Part shown: one piece after another, positions 18,121 to 26,889 of the stretch
How the letters are laid out: each line of letters starts with the position of its first letter
Numbering within the stretch: position 1 is the stretch's first letter
Source of the DNA: Gymnodinialimonas sp. 202GB13-11
Lineage (GTDB): Bacteria > Pseudomonadota > Alphaproteobacteria > Rhodobacterales > Rhodobacteraceae
Length of the DNA stretch: 64,000 bases
Reading direction: 5' to 3'
Assembly: GCF_040932485.1 (NCBI RefSeq)
Contig: NZ_JBFRBH010000001.1
Coordinates: 2,294,001 to 2,358,000 of the forward strand
Notes under the pieces: generated by a model
Told to the model about the DNA's origin: nothing
The model's database searches: none
What the model saw: only the letters and a program-made list of their open reading frames with translations
Translations under genes and position numbers: made by a program

Positions 18121-18618
18121 ATGCCGATCCAATCCGCCGATCCCGACCCGACCCCCAAAGGTCCCCCGCGCCTGCACCTTGTGCTGACGCCCTACAAAAG
18201 CCTCACGCCCGAAGGGTTCGTGTGGTTCATCGGCGTGACCGCCGCGCTGATTTCCGTACCTTTGTTCTCCATCCTCGGCACCTCCGTCTTCTGGGCGCTT
18301 TTGCCCTTCCTGATCGCAGCGATATGGGGCGTGTGGGCAGCGCTGAAACGGTCATGGCGCGATATGGATCTCTATGAGGAAGTCACTGTCTGGGATGACC
18401 TGATCCGCATCGAACGGCACGAGCGCAAACGCGACATGAAGGATTGGGAGGCAAACCCCTATTGGGTCCGTGCCACGCTCCACACTAAGGGCGGGCCGGT
18501 GCCGAACTACCTGACGCTCACCGGCGGTGCACGCGAAGTAGAGTTGGGCCGGTTCCTGACCCCATTGGAACGGGTGGAGCTCAAGGGTCTGATCGAGAAA
18601 GAATTGCGCGCCGTCTGA
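18121..18618 (+). CDS. DUF2244 membrane protein
   Basis: The 165-residue protein has two adjacent membrane helices (about 30-70) and a cytoplasmic C-terminal domain with SWRDMDLYEEVTVWDDLIRI, HERKRDMKDWEANPYWVR and a final LTPLERVELKGLIEKEL. This is DUF2244, often found near cytochrome oxidase genes in alphaproteobacteria. It lies five bases after the second COX1-like mini gene and closes the ctaD operon. Its role is unknown; a link to oxidase assembly is inference from gene neighbourhood. Confidence 0.85.
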   Translation: MPIQSADPDPTPKGPPRLHLVLTPYKSLTPEGFVWFIGVTAALISVPLFSILGTSVFWALLPFLIAAIWGVWAALKRSWRDMDLYEEVTVWDDLIRIERHERKRDMKDWEANPYWVRATLHTKGGPVPNYLTLTGGAREVELGRFLTPLERVELKGLIEKELRAV

Positions 18619-18646
18619 CCTCTGCCAAACGGCGCGCAGTCGTCGT

Positions 18647-19480
18647 CTAGGCGTCTTCGGTTACACGGTTGGTCGCCGTGTCAGGGGCAGTGACCTTGCG
18701 GCGCTCGATCGCCATTCCGATCCCAGCCTCCTTAAGCGCTGCATTGAAGGCCTTTGTGTCGATGTCCGAGGCCGCGGCTACCGCTATCAACTCCGCCAAC
18801 GCCTCCGGGGCGCGATCCAGATCAAGGTTGGCCACACTGTCGATAAGTTCGAACTCGCGCGGGTTCTCGAAAATCGGGAACGGGAAGCCGCTTTCCGCCT
18901 CGATCTGGTTCAGCGCCGAACCCGATGCCAACGGCAACCCGGCCTGTGTCTGGCTTTCGATCACTTCGCCGTCGCGGAAATAGGTCGCGCGATTCTGCGG
19001 TGTCAGCAGCACATTCGCTGGCCGATCCAACTGGGCCTCAAAGCTCAGGAATTGACCGTTGGCGACCAGCAGCGACGGAAGGCGCAGCGTGACGTAACCC
19101 CGGGCTTCATAATCCGCCGGATCGCCTGTGCCGTCACCGATAGGCTCAGGGAACGGATCAGCGGGAAGGATCGCGACCTTTGCGGTTGCATGGGCCGGGA
19201 TGGTGATGAACCGGTTCAAGCGGAACGATTTGGACGCGGCACTGCCGGACAACGAGTAGCTGAAATCGTTGTTGGTGCCAGCCACATCCACGATCACTGT
19301 GGTGTTGCCTGCAAGGGTTCGCATCGGGTCACTGACAGGCGAGGTCACAAGGTCCAGACGAAACGAAAGCGCCTTTTCCTCTAGGTTCGAGATGCTCAGG
19401 AAATAGCCCTGCAACACCGTATCGGCGGGCGGCACGGGCGATTGCGGCTTAAAGATAAGTTCGAAATGAGAAACGTTCAT
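18647..19480 (-). CDS. Uncharacterised protein, beta-rich
   Basis: I do not recognise the family of this 277-residue protein. ATG 19480 follows GGAGG at a proper distance. No signal peptide or membrane helix is seen at the N-terminus (MNVSHFELIFKPQSPVPPAD). The first 180 residues look like a beta-sandwich with alternating hydrophobic residues, and the C-terminal third is helical, ending with an acidic tail. It stands alone, converging on DUF2244 with only 28 bases between stop codons. Confidence 0.7.
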   Translation of the reverse strand: MNVSHFELIFKPQSPVPPADTVLQGYFLSISNLEEKALSFRLDLVTSPVSDPMRTLAGNTTVIVDVAGTNNDFSYSLSGSAASKSFRLNRFITIPAHATAKVAILPADPFPEPIGDGTGDPADYEARGYVTLRLPSLLVANGQFLSFEAQLDRPANVLLTPQNRATYFRDGEVIESQTQAGLPLASGSALNQIEAESGFPFPIFENPREFELIDSVANLDLDRAPEALAELIAVAAASDIDTKAFNAALKEAGIGMAIERRKVTAPDTATNRVTEDA

Positions 19481-19974
19481 AAGGGGTAGCCTCCAATAGA
19501 CTTGGTTTGCAAAATTGCGAATGGTCGTATTGTTCGTGAGAGCCCGAACATGCTGCGCGCCTATGGACCCAGGCCCGAGTAGGGAATCCCGCCATTGCTG
19601 GATGGACGACAATGAGCAGGGTCGATTCCGCAGGTGCGGACCGTCGCCCAGAGCGGCGAAATTCAGCCTAGCCTGTTAACACCTTCTTAACCCCACCATA
19701 GGAAGAAGAGGATCGGTCGACCAACCGGATCCCCAGAGTGTTTGCATTTTCTCCAATGTCAGTCCGCGAAAGCGGTCGGGGAATGGAACACTGCGCATCC
19801 GTTCCCGGACCTTTGGGTCCGGCAAACCGGTCCGCTTCGGCGGCGCCGCCTCTCTTTTCTGAACTGAACGGCCCGCCGATTCCTGAAAATCGGCCGGTTT
19901 TGAGAAATCGGTGCGCAAATCCGGCGGGCCACGGTTATCTTCCCTCCATCATTCGGATCGGGAGCGCTCTGCTC
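19481..19974. other. 494-base gap with no recognised gene
   Basis: The region holds the promoters of the two divergent genes. No conserved protein-like frame was found; open frames here lack a plausible ribosome site or a family resemblance. A near-palindrome AAAATCGGCCGGTTTT lies at about 19886-19901. A GGGAG at about 19960-19965 is the ribosome site of the AraC-type gene. Confidence 0.4.
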
Positions 19975-21060
19975 ATGGAAATCCTCGACCTTGCCCTGCG
20001 CATTGCCTCCATCGCTCTGATGGGCCTGCTGGCTTTGCTGCTGGTGCGCCAGACCCGCATCGGGTGGGAGGGGCGCATTTCATTCATTGCCGTGGCGGCG
20101 ACGGAGACCGCATTTCTGCTCAACACCACGCTCATGCCATTGGGTTTTCCGCCCGCGCTCAGCGCCAACTTGACCCTTTTGGCAAGCCTGTCGCCCAACG
20201 CAATCACATGGCTGATCGTGACAATCTTCCTCGACCCGCCGCTGCGTCGCTGGCCGTGGCTCGTTGCCTCCTCCATCGTCTCGGCGCTGTTCTACCTGCA
20301 TCAGATCATGCCCGACGCGCCGCTGGCCTATCTTTGTGCCTTCTCCGGCATGGCCCTCTACGGCGCGCTTTTCGTTCTGGCACTTTGGTCGTCTCGCGAT
20401 GACCTCGTCGATTGCCGCTGCCGTGCGCGTCCCGGATTTGCTGCCGCGATTGCAGGGCTTGGCCTGATCCTGACCGGCGGGCAGGCCTTTGGCATGTTGG
20501 AAGAAGGCACAGCGGTCATGGCGCTGCTGAAATCCACGGGCATCTTCGCCGTGACCTTCGCCTTCGCCCTCTGGATCCTCAGCCCCGATGTCACGCTTTG
20601 GCCTAGCAGCCAGAACACGCCGCCCAGCCCCGCGCCCAAACCCGCCCCGCAAGATCCCGACGCTGCGTTGATCAACCGGTTGGACGCCGCCATGGCCGAC
20701 GGCATCTGGCGGGAGGAAGGGCTGACCATCGGCGCGCTTGCCGCCCGCCTTGCCGTGCCCGAACACCGCCTGCGCCGCGCCATCAACGGCGGGCTGGGGC
20801 ATCGCAACTTTTCCAGCTTCATCAACCGCCAGCGGATCGAGGCGGCGAAGGCGCAACTGGCCGACCCCGATCTGTGTGGCAAGACCGTGCTTGAGATCGC
20901 TTATGACGTGGGCTTCGCCTCCCTCGGGCCATTCAACCGAGCCTTCCGGGCGGATACGGGCCAAAGCCCTACCGAATACCGCCGCACGGCCTGCGAGGAC
21001 CTGAGCCCAGACCTCGCCGATTCTGAAAACATCACGCCGATCCGCGCAAATCTGCACTGA
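19975..21060 (+). CDS. Membrane-bound AraC-family regulator
   Basis: The 361-residue protein has an N-terminal half with six to seven membrane helices (about 1-205), a Pro/Ala-rich linker, and a C-terminal AraC/XylS DNA-binding domain (about 240-345). The DNA-binding domain has LTIGALAARLAVPEHRLRRAIN and VLEIAYDVGFASLGPFNRAFR. ATG 19975 places the first membrane helix at the N-terminus; the longer upstream frame is not needed. Such regulators sense a membrane or periplasmic signal. A gene for a 54-residue secreted peptide follows 78 bases downstream on the same strand and is a candidate target or ligand. Confidence 0.88.
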   Translation: MEILDLALRIASIALMGLLALLLVRQTRIGWEGRISFIAVAATETAFLLNTTLMPLGFPPALSANLTLLASLSPNAITWLIVTIFLDPPLRRWPWLVASSIVSALFYLHQIMPDAPLAYLCAFSGMALYGALFVLALWSSRDDLVDCRCRARPGFAAAIAGLGLILTGGQAFGMLEEGTAVMALLKSTGIFAVTFAFALWILSPDVTLWPSSQNTPPSPAPKPAPQDPDAALINRLDAAMADGIWREEGLTIGALAARLAVPEHRLRRAINGGLGHRNFSSFINRQRIEAAKAQLADPDLCGKTVLEIAYDVGFASLGPFNRAFRADTGQSPTEYRRTACEDLSPDLADSENITPIRANLH

Positions 21061-21138
21061 TTTCCAAACCCGGCGCGCCTCGCAACGCCGGGGCACCCAT
21101 CCTCCTGAACACACGCAATCCAGATCAGGAGTTTCCCG

Positions 21139-21303
21139 ATGCGCCCCACCCTTCTTGCCGCCCTCATCGTCCTGGGTTTCGCCGCACAGGCCTCTGCCCA
21201 AAGCGTCGCTTTGCCCTCGGTCAGTTTTCCTGAACCCGGCACGTTCTGCGGCCCGTTCCAACTCTGCCAGCCCGACCTCGTAACCCAAGGCACGAACGGC
21301 TGA
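21139..21303 (+). CDS. Small secreted peptide, 54 residues
   Basis: The ATG follows CAGGAG. The peptide begins with a clear signal sequence (MRPTLLAALIVLGFAAQASA, cleavage after ASA near residue 20). The mature part is about 34 residues and contains two cysteines in GTFCGPFQLCQPD that could form a disulfide. No family is recognised. Its position just after a membrane AraC regulator suggests functional linkage; this is inference. Confidence 0.6.
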   Translation: MRPTLLAALIVLGFAAQASAQSVALPSVSFPEPGTFCGPFQLCQPDLVTQGTNG

Positions 21304-21334
21304 TCTCTCTCCCCGTCCCTTGCGCCACGCGCCC

Positions 21335-21358
21335 GCAATTTTTCGCAAGAAAAATTGC
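21335..21358. terminator. Ten-base perfect hairpin between convergent genes
   Basis: GCAATTTTTC-GCAA-GAAAAATTGC forms a perfect ten-base stem with a tetraloop, between the secreted peptide gene (rightward) and yqeY (leftward). The U/A runs lie inside the stem, so a bidirectional terminator role is plausible but not classical. Confidence 0.5.
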
Positions 21359-21403
21359 CCCCCGGCGACCGCGAAGCGGGCGCAACCCCGCAGGGGACAA
21401 CGC

Positions 21404-21435
21404 AAAGGGGCGGCTGCATCCGCAACCGCCCCTTT
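21404..21435 (-). terminator. Likely yqeY terminator hairpin
   Basis: AAAGGGGCGG and CCGCCCCTTT form a ten-base perfect stem around a 12-base loop, 22 bases beyond the yqeY stop codon. No long U run follows on either strand, so this is a GC-rich stem rather than a textbook terminator. Confidence 0.45.
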
Positions 21436-21457
21436 CAATTCATACCGCTGAAAGCGC

Positions 21458-21916
21458 TCAGCTCAGCCGGGCCTTCACCATCGGGCCAACCGCGCCGAAA
21501 TCCATCTGACCGGCATACTTGCCCTTCAGCGCGCCCATCACGCGGCCCATATCGCGGATGCTATCGGCCCCTGCCTCGGCAATCGCGGCCTCAACGGCGG
21601 CCTCAGCCTCTTCTTCAGACAGCTGGCGCGGCAGATAATCCTCGATCACGGCGATTTCCGCCTGCTCCTGCTCGGCCAGCTCAAGCCGCCCGCCCTCTTC
21701 ATAGGCGCGCGCGCTTTCCTGCCGCTGCTTGACCATCTTCGCCAGGATCGCCAGCACTTCACCATCGTCGACGCCTTCGGAATTGCCCTTGGCGCGCGCA
21801 GCGATGTCCTGGTCCTTCACGGCCGCATTGATCAGGCGCAGCGTGGACAGGCGCACCTGATCCTTTTCGCGCATTGCCGATTTGATACCGTCGGTGATCT
21901 TTGTTCTCAAACCCAT
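21458..21916 (-). CDS. GatB/YqeY-domain protein
   Basis: The 152-residue protein starts at MGLRTKITDGIKSAMREKD, preceded by a GAGGTGGGA ribosome site. It shows the YqeY pattern LSTLRLINAAVKD, IAVIEDYLPRQLSEEE and MGRVMGALKGKYAGQMDF. The fold resembles the tRNA-binding tail of GatB, and a role in tRNA amidation or another tRNA-related step is suspected for the family but unproven. It is divergent from carA, an arrangement common in related genomes. Confidence 0.93.
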   Translation of the reverse strand: MGLRTKITDGIKSAMREKDQVRLSTLRLINAAVKDQDIAARAKGNSEGVDDGEVLAILAKMVKQRQESARAYEEGGRLELAEQEQAEIAVIEDYLPRQLSEEEAEAAVEAAIAEAGADSIRDMGRVMGALKGKYAGQMDFGAVGPMVKARLS

Positions 21917-22067
21917 GGGTCTATTCCCACCTCTTGGTGTCTCGAAGGCGCCTAGATAGGGATGGTCCGGCCCATGCGCAACCCACGAGCCTTGACCCGC
22001 CCCGCCCGCGCCCTTAGACCACCGAAAGTTTGCCCGCCTGCCGCCATCAGAACCCGGAGCCGCTGCC

Positions 22068-23225
22068 ATGTCCCACGATCATCCCACCGCCTGCCTCGTC
22101 CTTGCCGATGGCACCATCTTTTATGGCAAAGGCTTCGGCGCGACCGGTATGCGCGTGGCGGAACTCTGCTTCAACACCGCCATGACCGGCTATCAGGAGA
22201 TCATGACTGACCCCTCCTATGCGGGCCAGATCGTGACCTTCACCTTCCCCCATATCGGCAATACCGGCACGACGGCGGAAGATGATGAAACCGCGGAGCC
22301 GGTCGCCGAAGGCATGGTCGTGAAATGGGACGTGACCGACCCATCCAACTGGCGCGCGCAAAAGCACTTGGTAGATTGGCTCTCCGCCACAGGTCGCATC
22401 GGCATCGGTGGTGTGGACACACGGCGGCTGACCCGCGCGATCCGGCAGCAGGGCGCGCCCCATGTTGCGCTCGCCCATGACCCGGAAGGCAAATTCGATA
22501 TTGAGGAAATGGTCGCCGCCGCCCGCGCCTTTTCGGGCCTCGAAGGGCTCGACCTGGCCAAAGAAGTGACCTGCGCGCAGAGCTACCGCTGGGATGAGAT
22601 GCGGTGGGCCTGGCCCGAAGGCTACACCAAGCGCGAAGGCCCCGCCCCGAAGGTCGTGGCGCTCGACTATGGCGCGAAACGCAACATCCTGCGCTGCCTC
22701 GCCTCCGCTGGCCTCGACGTTACTGTCATGCCCGCCACCGCCACGGCGGAGGAGGTTTTGGCCCAGTCCCCCGATGGTGTCTTCCTGTCCAACGGCCCCG
22801 GCGATCCGGCAGCAACCGGTGAATACGCCGTGCCGATGATCAAGGGCGTGCTCGACGCAGACATACCCGTATTCGGTATCTGCCTCGGTCATCAGATGCT
22901 GGCGCTGGCCCTAGGCGCGCGAACGGTCAAGATGAACCACGGCCACCATGGCGCGAACCATCCGGTCAAGGAGGTCTCCACCGGCAAGGTCGAAATTACT
23001 TCGATGAACCATGGCTTCACTGTCGACAGCCAGACCCTGCCCGATGGCGTGTCCGAGACGCATGTGAGCCTCTTCGACGGCTCGAACTGCGGCATCGCGG
23101 TGGACGGCAAACCGATCTTCTCGGTCCAGCATCACCCCGAAGCATCCCCCGGCCCACAAGACAGCTTCTACCTGTTCGAACGCTTTGCCGAGGCCGTGAA
23201 CGCCCGCGCCAAGACCCCGGCTTAA
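22068..23225 (+). CDS. carA: Carbamoyl-phosphate synthase small subunit
   Basis: CarA is the glutaminase subunit that feeds ammonia to CarB for carbamoyl phosphate, precursor of arginine and pyrimidines. The 385-residue protein has the N-terminal CarA domain (MTGYQEIMTDPSYAGQI) and a class I glutamine amidotransferase domain with nucleophile cysteine in VFGICLGHQML and HHPEASPGPQD carrying the catalytic His/Glu. carB is not adjacent in this window. Confidence 0.97.
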   Translation: MSHDHPTACLVLADGTIFYGKGFGATGMRVAELCFNTAMTGYQEIMTDPSYAGQIVTFTFPHIGNTGTTAEDDETAEPVAEGMVVKWDVTDPSNWRAQKHLVDWLSATGRIGIGGVDTRRLTRAIRQQGAPHVALAHDPEGKFDIEEMVAAARAFSGLEGLDLAKEVTCAQSYRWDEMRWAWPEGYTKREGPAPKVVALDYGAKRNILRCLASAGLDVTVMPATATAEEVLAQSPDGVFLSNGPGDPAATGEYAVPMIKGVLDADIPVFGICLGHQMLALALGARTVKMNHGHHGANHPVKEVSTGKVEITSMNHGFTVDSQTLPDGVSETHVSLFDGSNCGIAVDGKPIFSVQHHPEASPGPQDSFYLFERFAEAVNARAKTPA

Positions 23226-23328
23226 GCGTCGCCAGCGCCATCAATCGGCATTTGCAGCAAATCGTTTACGGTTTGTTAACCAGCCTCGTCCAAGTCTGGT
23301 ACTGAAACCACGAGACGAAGGGCCGATT

Positions 23329-25323
23329 TTGGACGGGGACCTCCCCCAGGAACACCGACCGCCTGAGCGGTCCCGGGCCATATCCGTCATGGCCCGCGCG
23401 GCGCCGCGTGCGCGCGCGCTTGCCCGAAGGGCGTCCGGGCAAACCTCCAAACATCACGACGAAGCCGCGCATTTGTCGGCCCTTTTGCAGGTCCGTGGCC
23501 TGATCACGCCCGCCGATCTCGCCCGGGCCGAGCGCGCACAGCGTGGCACATCCCTGCCGCTCGGCCAGGTCCTTCTGACACAAGGTGCGATCAGCGAGGC
23601 AGAGCTTCTGTCCGCCCTCACCCATATGTACGGCGTCGGGCTGGCCGATTTTGACGTCACTCCACCGGACCGCAGCCTTGCGCCGCTCCTGCCCGCCAAA
23701 GCAGCCATCGCCCATGAAGCCGTGATCTGGCAACGCAGCGGCTCCACCCTTGTCATTGCCACCAGTCGCCCCGACCGCATGGAAGAACTGCGCGCAGCCC
23801 TGCCACCCGGAACGCGCATTCTCAAGGCTCTAGCCGCCCGTGCGCAAGTGATCGAGGCGCAACGCCGTGTCTATGGCCCGCGCCTTGCGCGCGAGGCCGA
23901 GGCCCGCGTGCCGGCCCGCCATTCCTGTCGGTCTTGGCGCGGAAGCACGCTCACACGCATCTTTTTGGCCGCGGTGGGTGCTATTGCCATTGGCCTTCTG
24001 ACCGCGCCCCAAGCCGTTACCGTGGTTGTCTTCGGGTTGGCGATTGGCGTGTTCGCCGCCAACAGTGCATTGAAGATCGCAGCCCTGATCGCTTCCGTCC
24101 GCGCGGCCTCCGGCCAAGACGAGCCGCCTGAGGTCGAAAGCCAGTTTCTGCACTTGCCCACCGTCTCGATGATCGTGCCCCTGTTCCGTGAACCGGAAGT
24201 GGCCGGTGCGCTCGTCGACCGCTTGCGCCAGATCGACTATCCGCATGAACGGCTTGATGTGCTACTGGCCATTGAAGAGGAAGACCCCCTTACCCTGTCG
24301 GCCCTGCGCATGGGCACGTTGCCGCCCTGGATGCGGGCTGTGATCGTGCCACGCGGCCACCCACAGACCAAGCCGCGCGCATTGAATTACGTGCTGAACT
24401 ATGCCCGCGGCGACATTGTGGGGATCTACGACGCAGAAGACCGGCCCGAGCCGGACCAGATCCGCCGCGTTGTGCAGCGCTTTGCCGAGGTGCCGCAAGA
24501 CGTCGCCTGCCTGCAGGGGCGGCTCGACTACTACAATGCCCGGCACAACTGGCTGAGCCGCATGTTCACTGCCGAATATGCCGCGTGGTTCCGCGTGCTG
24601 CTGCCTGGGGTGCAGCGCCTTGGGCTTGTGGTGCCCCTTGGCGGCACCACCCTGTTCCTGCGCCGCGATATCGTGGAACAGGTCGGCGCTTGGGATGCCC
24701 ATAACGTGACGGAGGACGCCGAACTGGGCCTGCGGCTTGCACGGGCCGGTTACAAGACCGAGATCGTGGACACGACCACATTCGAAGAAGCCAATGCCGC
24801 CATCGGCCCGTGGATCCGCCAACGCTCTCGCTGGTTGAAGGGTTACCTGATGACATGGGGGGCCGCGATGCGCCGCCCGTCCGAGCTTTGGCGCGAATTG
24901 GGCCCCTGGCGGTTCTGCGCCCTGCAAGTTCAGTTTCTGGGGGCGGTGCTTGGCTTTCTTTTGGCGCCCTTGCTTTGGAGCTTTACGGTCAAATTGTTCG
25001 GTGTTTGGCACCCGCTGGATGCGGTGCTGTCGCCTAAGGGCTGCCTTATCCTCGGCGGGGCGATGCTGGCGGGCCTCATCCTGTCTATTGCCGTCTCTCT
25101 CTACGCCTGCCGCGCCCCGCATTTGCGCCATCTACGCCCCATGACGCCGCTGGTCGAACCCTACTACCTGTTCGGCACCGTTGCCGCTTGGGTTGGATTG
25201 GTGGAGGTGATGGCCAAGCCTTTCTTCTGGGCCAAAACGACCCACGGCGCATTTGGCGGATCAGACGCGGATCACAGCGCCGACAACGGCACCGCCGACA
25301 AACAACTTCACGCCGCTGAGTGA
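23329..25323 (+). CDS. Membrane glycosyltransferase family 2 with N-terminal MshEN-like domain
   Basis: The 664-residue protein has an N-terminal region (about 45-190) resembling the type II secretion ATPase N-domain/MshEN (LGQVLLTQGAISEAELLSAL). This domain often binds cyclic di-GMP, but the binding motif is not clear here. Two membrane helices follow (about 205-250), then a GT2 catalytic domain with SMIVPLFREPEVAG, IYDAEDRPEPDQIRR, NVTEDAELGLRL and a QRSRWLKGY motif, and then C-terminal helices. It likely polymerises or transfers sugar to an exported glycan. The TTG at 23329 has AAGGG upstream; ATG 23389 (MARAAPRARA) is an alternative. Confidence 0.85.
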   Translation: MDGDLPQEHRPPERSRAISVMARAAPRARALARRASGQTSKHHDEAAHLSALLQVRGLITPADLARAERAQRGTSLPLGQVLLTQGAISEAELLSALTHMYGVGLADFDVTPPDRSLAPLLPAKAAIAHEAVIWQRSGSTLVIATSRPDRMEELRAALPPGTRILKALAARAQVIEAQRRVYGPRLAREAEARVPARHSCRSWRGSTLTRIFLAAVGAIAIGLLTAPQAVTVVVFGLAIGVFAANSALKIAALIASVRAASGQDEPPEVESQFLHLPTVSMIVPLFREPEVAGALVDRLRQIDYPHERLDVLLAIEEEDPLTLSALRMGTLPPWMRAVIVPRGHPQTKPRALNYVLNYARGDIVGIYDAEDRPEPDQIRRVVQRFAEVPQDVACLQGRLDYYNARHNWLSRMFTAEYAAWFRVLLPGVQRLGLVVPLGGTTLFLRRDIVEQVGAWDAHNVTEDAELGLRLARAGYKTEIVDTTTFEEANAAIGPWIRQRSRWLKGYLMTWGAAMRRPSELWRELGPWRFCALQVQFLGAVLGFLLAPLLWSFTVKLFGVWHPLDAVLSPKGCLILGGAMLAGLILSIAVSLYACRAPHLRHLRPMTPLVEPYYLFGTVAAWVGLVEVMAKPFFWAKTTHGAFGGSDADHSADNGTADKQLHAAE

Positions 25324-25327
25324 GCGA

Positions 25328-25963
25328 TCACGCGCCTTGTGCTTCTTCCTTCAGGCGCACCTTAAAGGCGGTCGACAAATGCGACTTCAGCGCCTCCGCT
25401 GCGCGGTCGCCATCCTGATCGGCAATCGCGTCCACGATTGCCTCATGCTCCGCCAGCGCATCCTCGCCCCGGCCTTCCGCCGCCAAAGAGGTGCGCGCCA
25501 TCAGCGCCATGGAGCGATAAACAAGGTCCAATTGCTGCACGAGATAGCGGTTGTGCGAGGCCAGATGGATCTGGTGATGGAAGCGTTTGTTGGCGCGAGA
25601 AAGCGCCTGCGGATCACCCAGAAGCGCGCGATCCTGTTCGACCATATCGCGCAAGACGGCGACCTCCTCTGAGGCGGCATGTTTGGCGGCCAGCCGCGCG
25701 GCCAGCCCCTCCAACTCCTGCCGGACGGTATAAAGCTCCGCCATCTGCCCATGGTCCAGCGAGGCCACAATCAGCGAACGGCCGTCCCGCGTCAAAAGCG
25801 ATTGCGTTTCAAGCCGTTGCAACGCTTCGCGGATCGGCGTGCGGCTAACGCCAAAACGCTCCGCCAACTCGCTTTCCACCAGACGCGCGCCGGGGCGATA
25901 CACGCCCGCATCAATCGCATCCAAGATCATCGCATAGGCGTCTCTCTGGCTGACGTCGCTCAT
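25328..25963 (-). CDS. GntR/FadR-family regulator (FCD domain)
   Basis: The 211-residue protein has an N-terminal winged HTH with RLVESELAERFGVSRTPIREALQRLE and a C-terminal FCD effector domain with the metal-binding histidine pattern NKRFHHQIH and LAEHEAIVDAI. It is separated by 113 bases from the divergent nucleotidase gene and converges on the glycosyltransferase gene. The effector is probably a carboxylate; targets are unknown. Confidence 0.9.
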   Translation of the reverse strand: MSDVSQRDAYAMILDAIDAGVYRPGARLVESELAERFGVSRTPIREALQRLETQSLLTRDGRSLIVASLDHGQMAELYTVRQELEGLAARLAAKHAASEEVAVLRDMVEQDRALLGDPQALSRANKRFHHQIHLASHNRYLVQQLDLVYRSMALMARTSLAAEGRGEDALAEHEAIVDAIADQDGDRAAEALKSHLSTAFKVRLKEEAQGA

Positions 25964-26076
25964 GTCACGCTTCCCTTACAGTCCCTGTGCGGACGCTACG
26001 CGAGGCCCGCCCGCACTGTCCAGTATCCAGTGGTCAGTGACTTGCCCATCAGCGCACAGCCCGGTAGCCCGCTTTC

Positions 26077-26715
26077 ATGGCACAGCTCACAGACATCGAA
26101 ACCTGGGTCTTCGACCTCGACAACACGCTTTATCCGCCAAGCATGGCGCTGTTTCCGCAGGTCAACGCGAAGATGACAGAGTGGGTGATGGACACGCTTG
26201 GCGTCAGCCGCGCCGAGGCCGACCATCTGCGCCACAGCTACTATGCGGAGCATGGGACAACGCTGGCCGGGCTGATGCAAAACCACGCCGTCGACCCTGA
26301 GCCATACCTTGTCGCCGTGCACGACATCGACTTTTCCGTCCTGTCGCCCGACCCGGCGCTTGCTCGGGCGATCAAGGCCCTGCCCGGCCGCAAGATCATC
26401 TATACAAACGGCACGGCACCATATGCCGAGGCCGTTACCGCCGCCCGTGGCCTCAGCGGCTTATTCGACGCAATCTACGGCGTGGAACACGCGGCCTATC
26501 ATCCCAAACCCTCTTCCAACGCATTTGAGACCGTCTTCGCAATAGATGGCCTGTCGCCGAACCGTGCCGCGATGTTTGAAGATGAAGCCCGCAACCTTGC
26601 CGTCCCCCACGCGATGGGCCTGACCACGATCCACGTCGCGTCTGAACGTAATCCCGCAGACCACATCCACCACCACACAAGCGACCTCGCTCCCTTCCTC
26701 GCCGCACTCACCTAG
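26077..26715 (+). CDS. HAD-family pyrimidine 5'-nucleotidase
   Basis: The 212-residue HAD phosphatase has the nucleophile motif VFDLDNTLYPPS near residue 12, motif II in IIYTNGT, and motif III/IV in HPKPSSNAF and AAMFEDEARNL. The DNTLYP form and the length are typical of the SDT1/PHM8-like pyrimidine nucleotidase group, which removes phosphate from UMP/CMP-like nucleotides. It stands alone before the UbiH-type gene. Confidence 0.9.
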   Translation: MAQLTDIETWVFDLDNTLYPPSMALFPQVNAKMTEWVMDTLGVSRAEADHLRHSYYAEHGTTLAGLMQNHAVDPEPYLVAVHDIDFSVLSPDPALARAIKALPGRKIIYTNGTAPYAEAVTAARGLSGLFDAIYGVEHAAYHPKPSSNAFETVFAIDGLSPNRAAMFEDEARNLAVPHAMGLTTIHVASERNPADHIHHHTSDLAPFLAALT

Positions 26716-26889
26716 ACCCGTCCTCCTTGTTTCAAAAAACCTCGGGGCTCAGCGCGCGCTGCCCAAGCCTGATCGCCGCAGGACCGGCAGGCGCAGAATA
26801 GTCGCGTGGGCAAAGCCCACTCCGCTGACCAACGCCCCGAGACCTTCTGCCGCCTTTCCCGCAGCGCCGCAGCGCCTACCTTTCAAAAC

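Noticed and set aside
20080-21438. A long minus-strand open frame over the AraC-type gene and the small secreted peptide
   Set aside because: It is composition-driven antisense, with no domain and no ribosome site.
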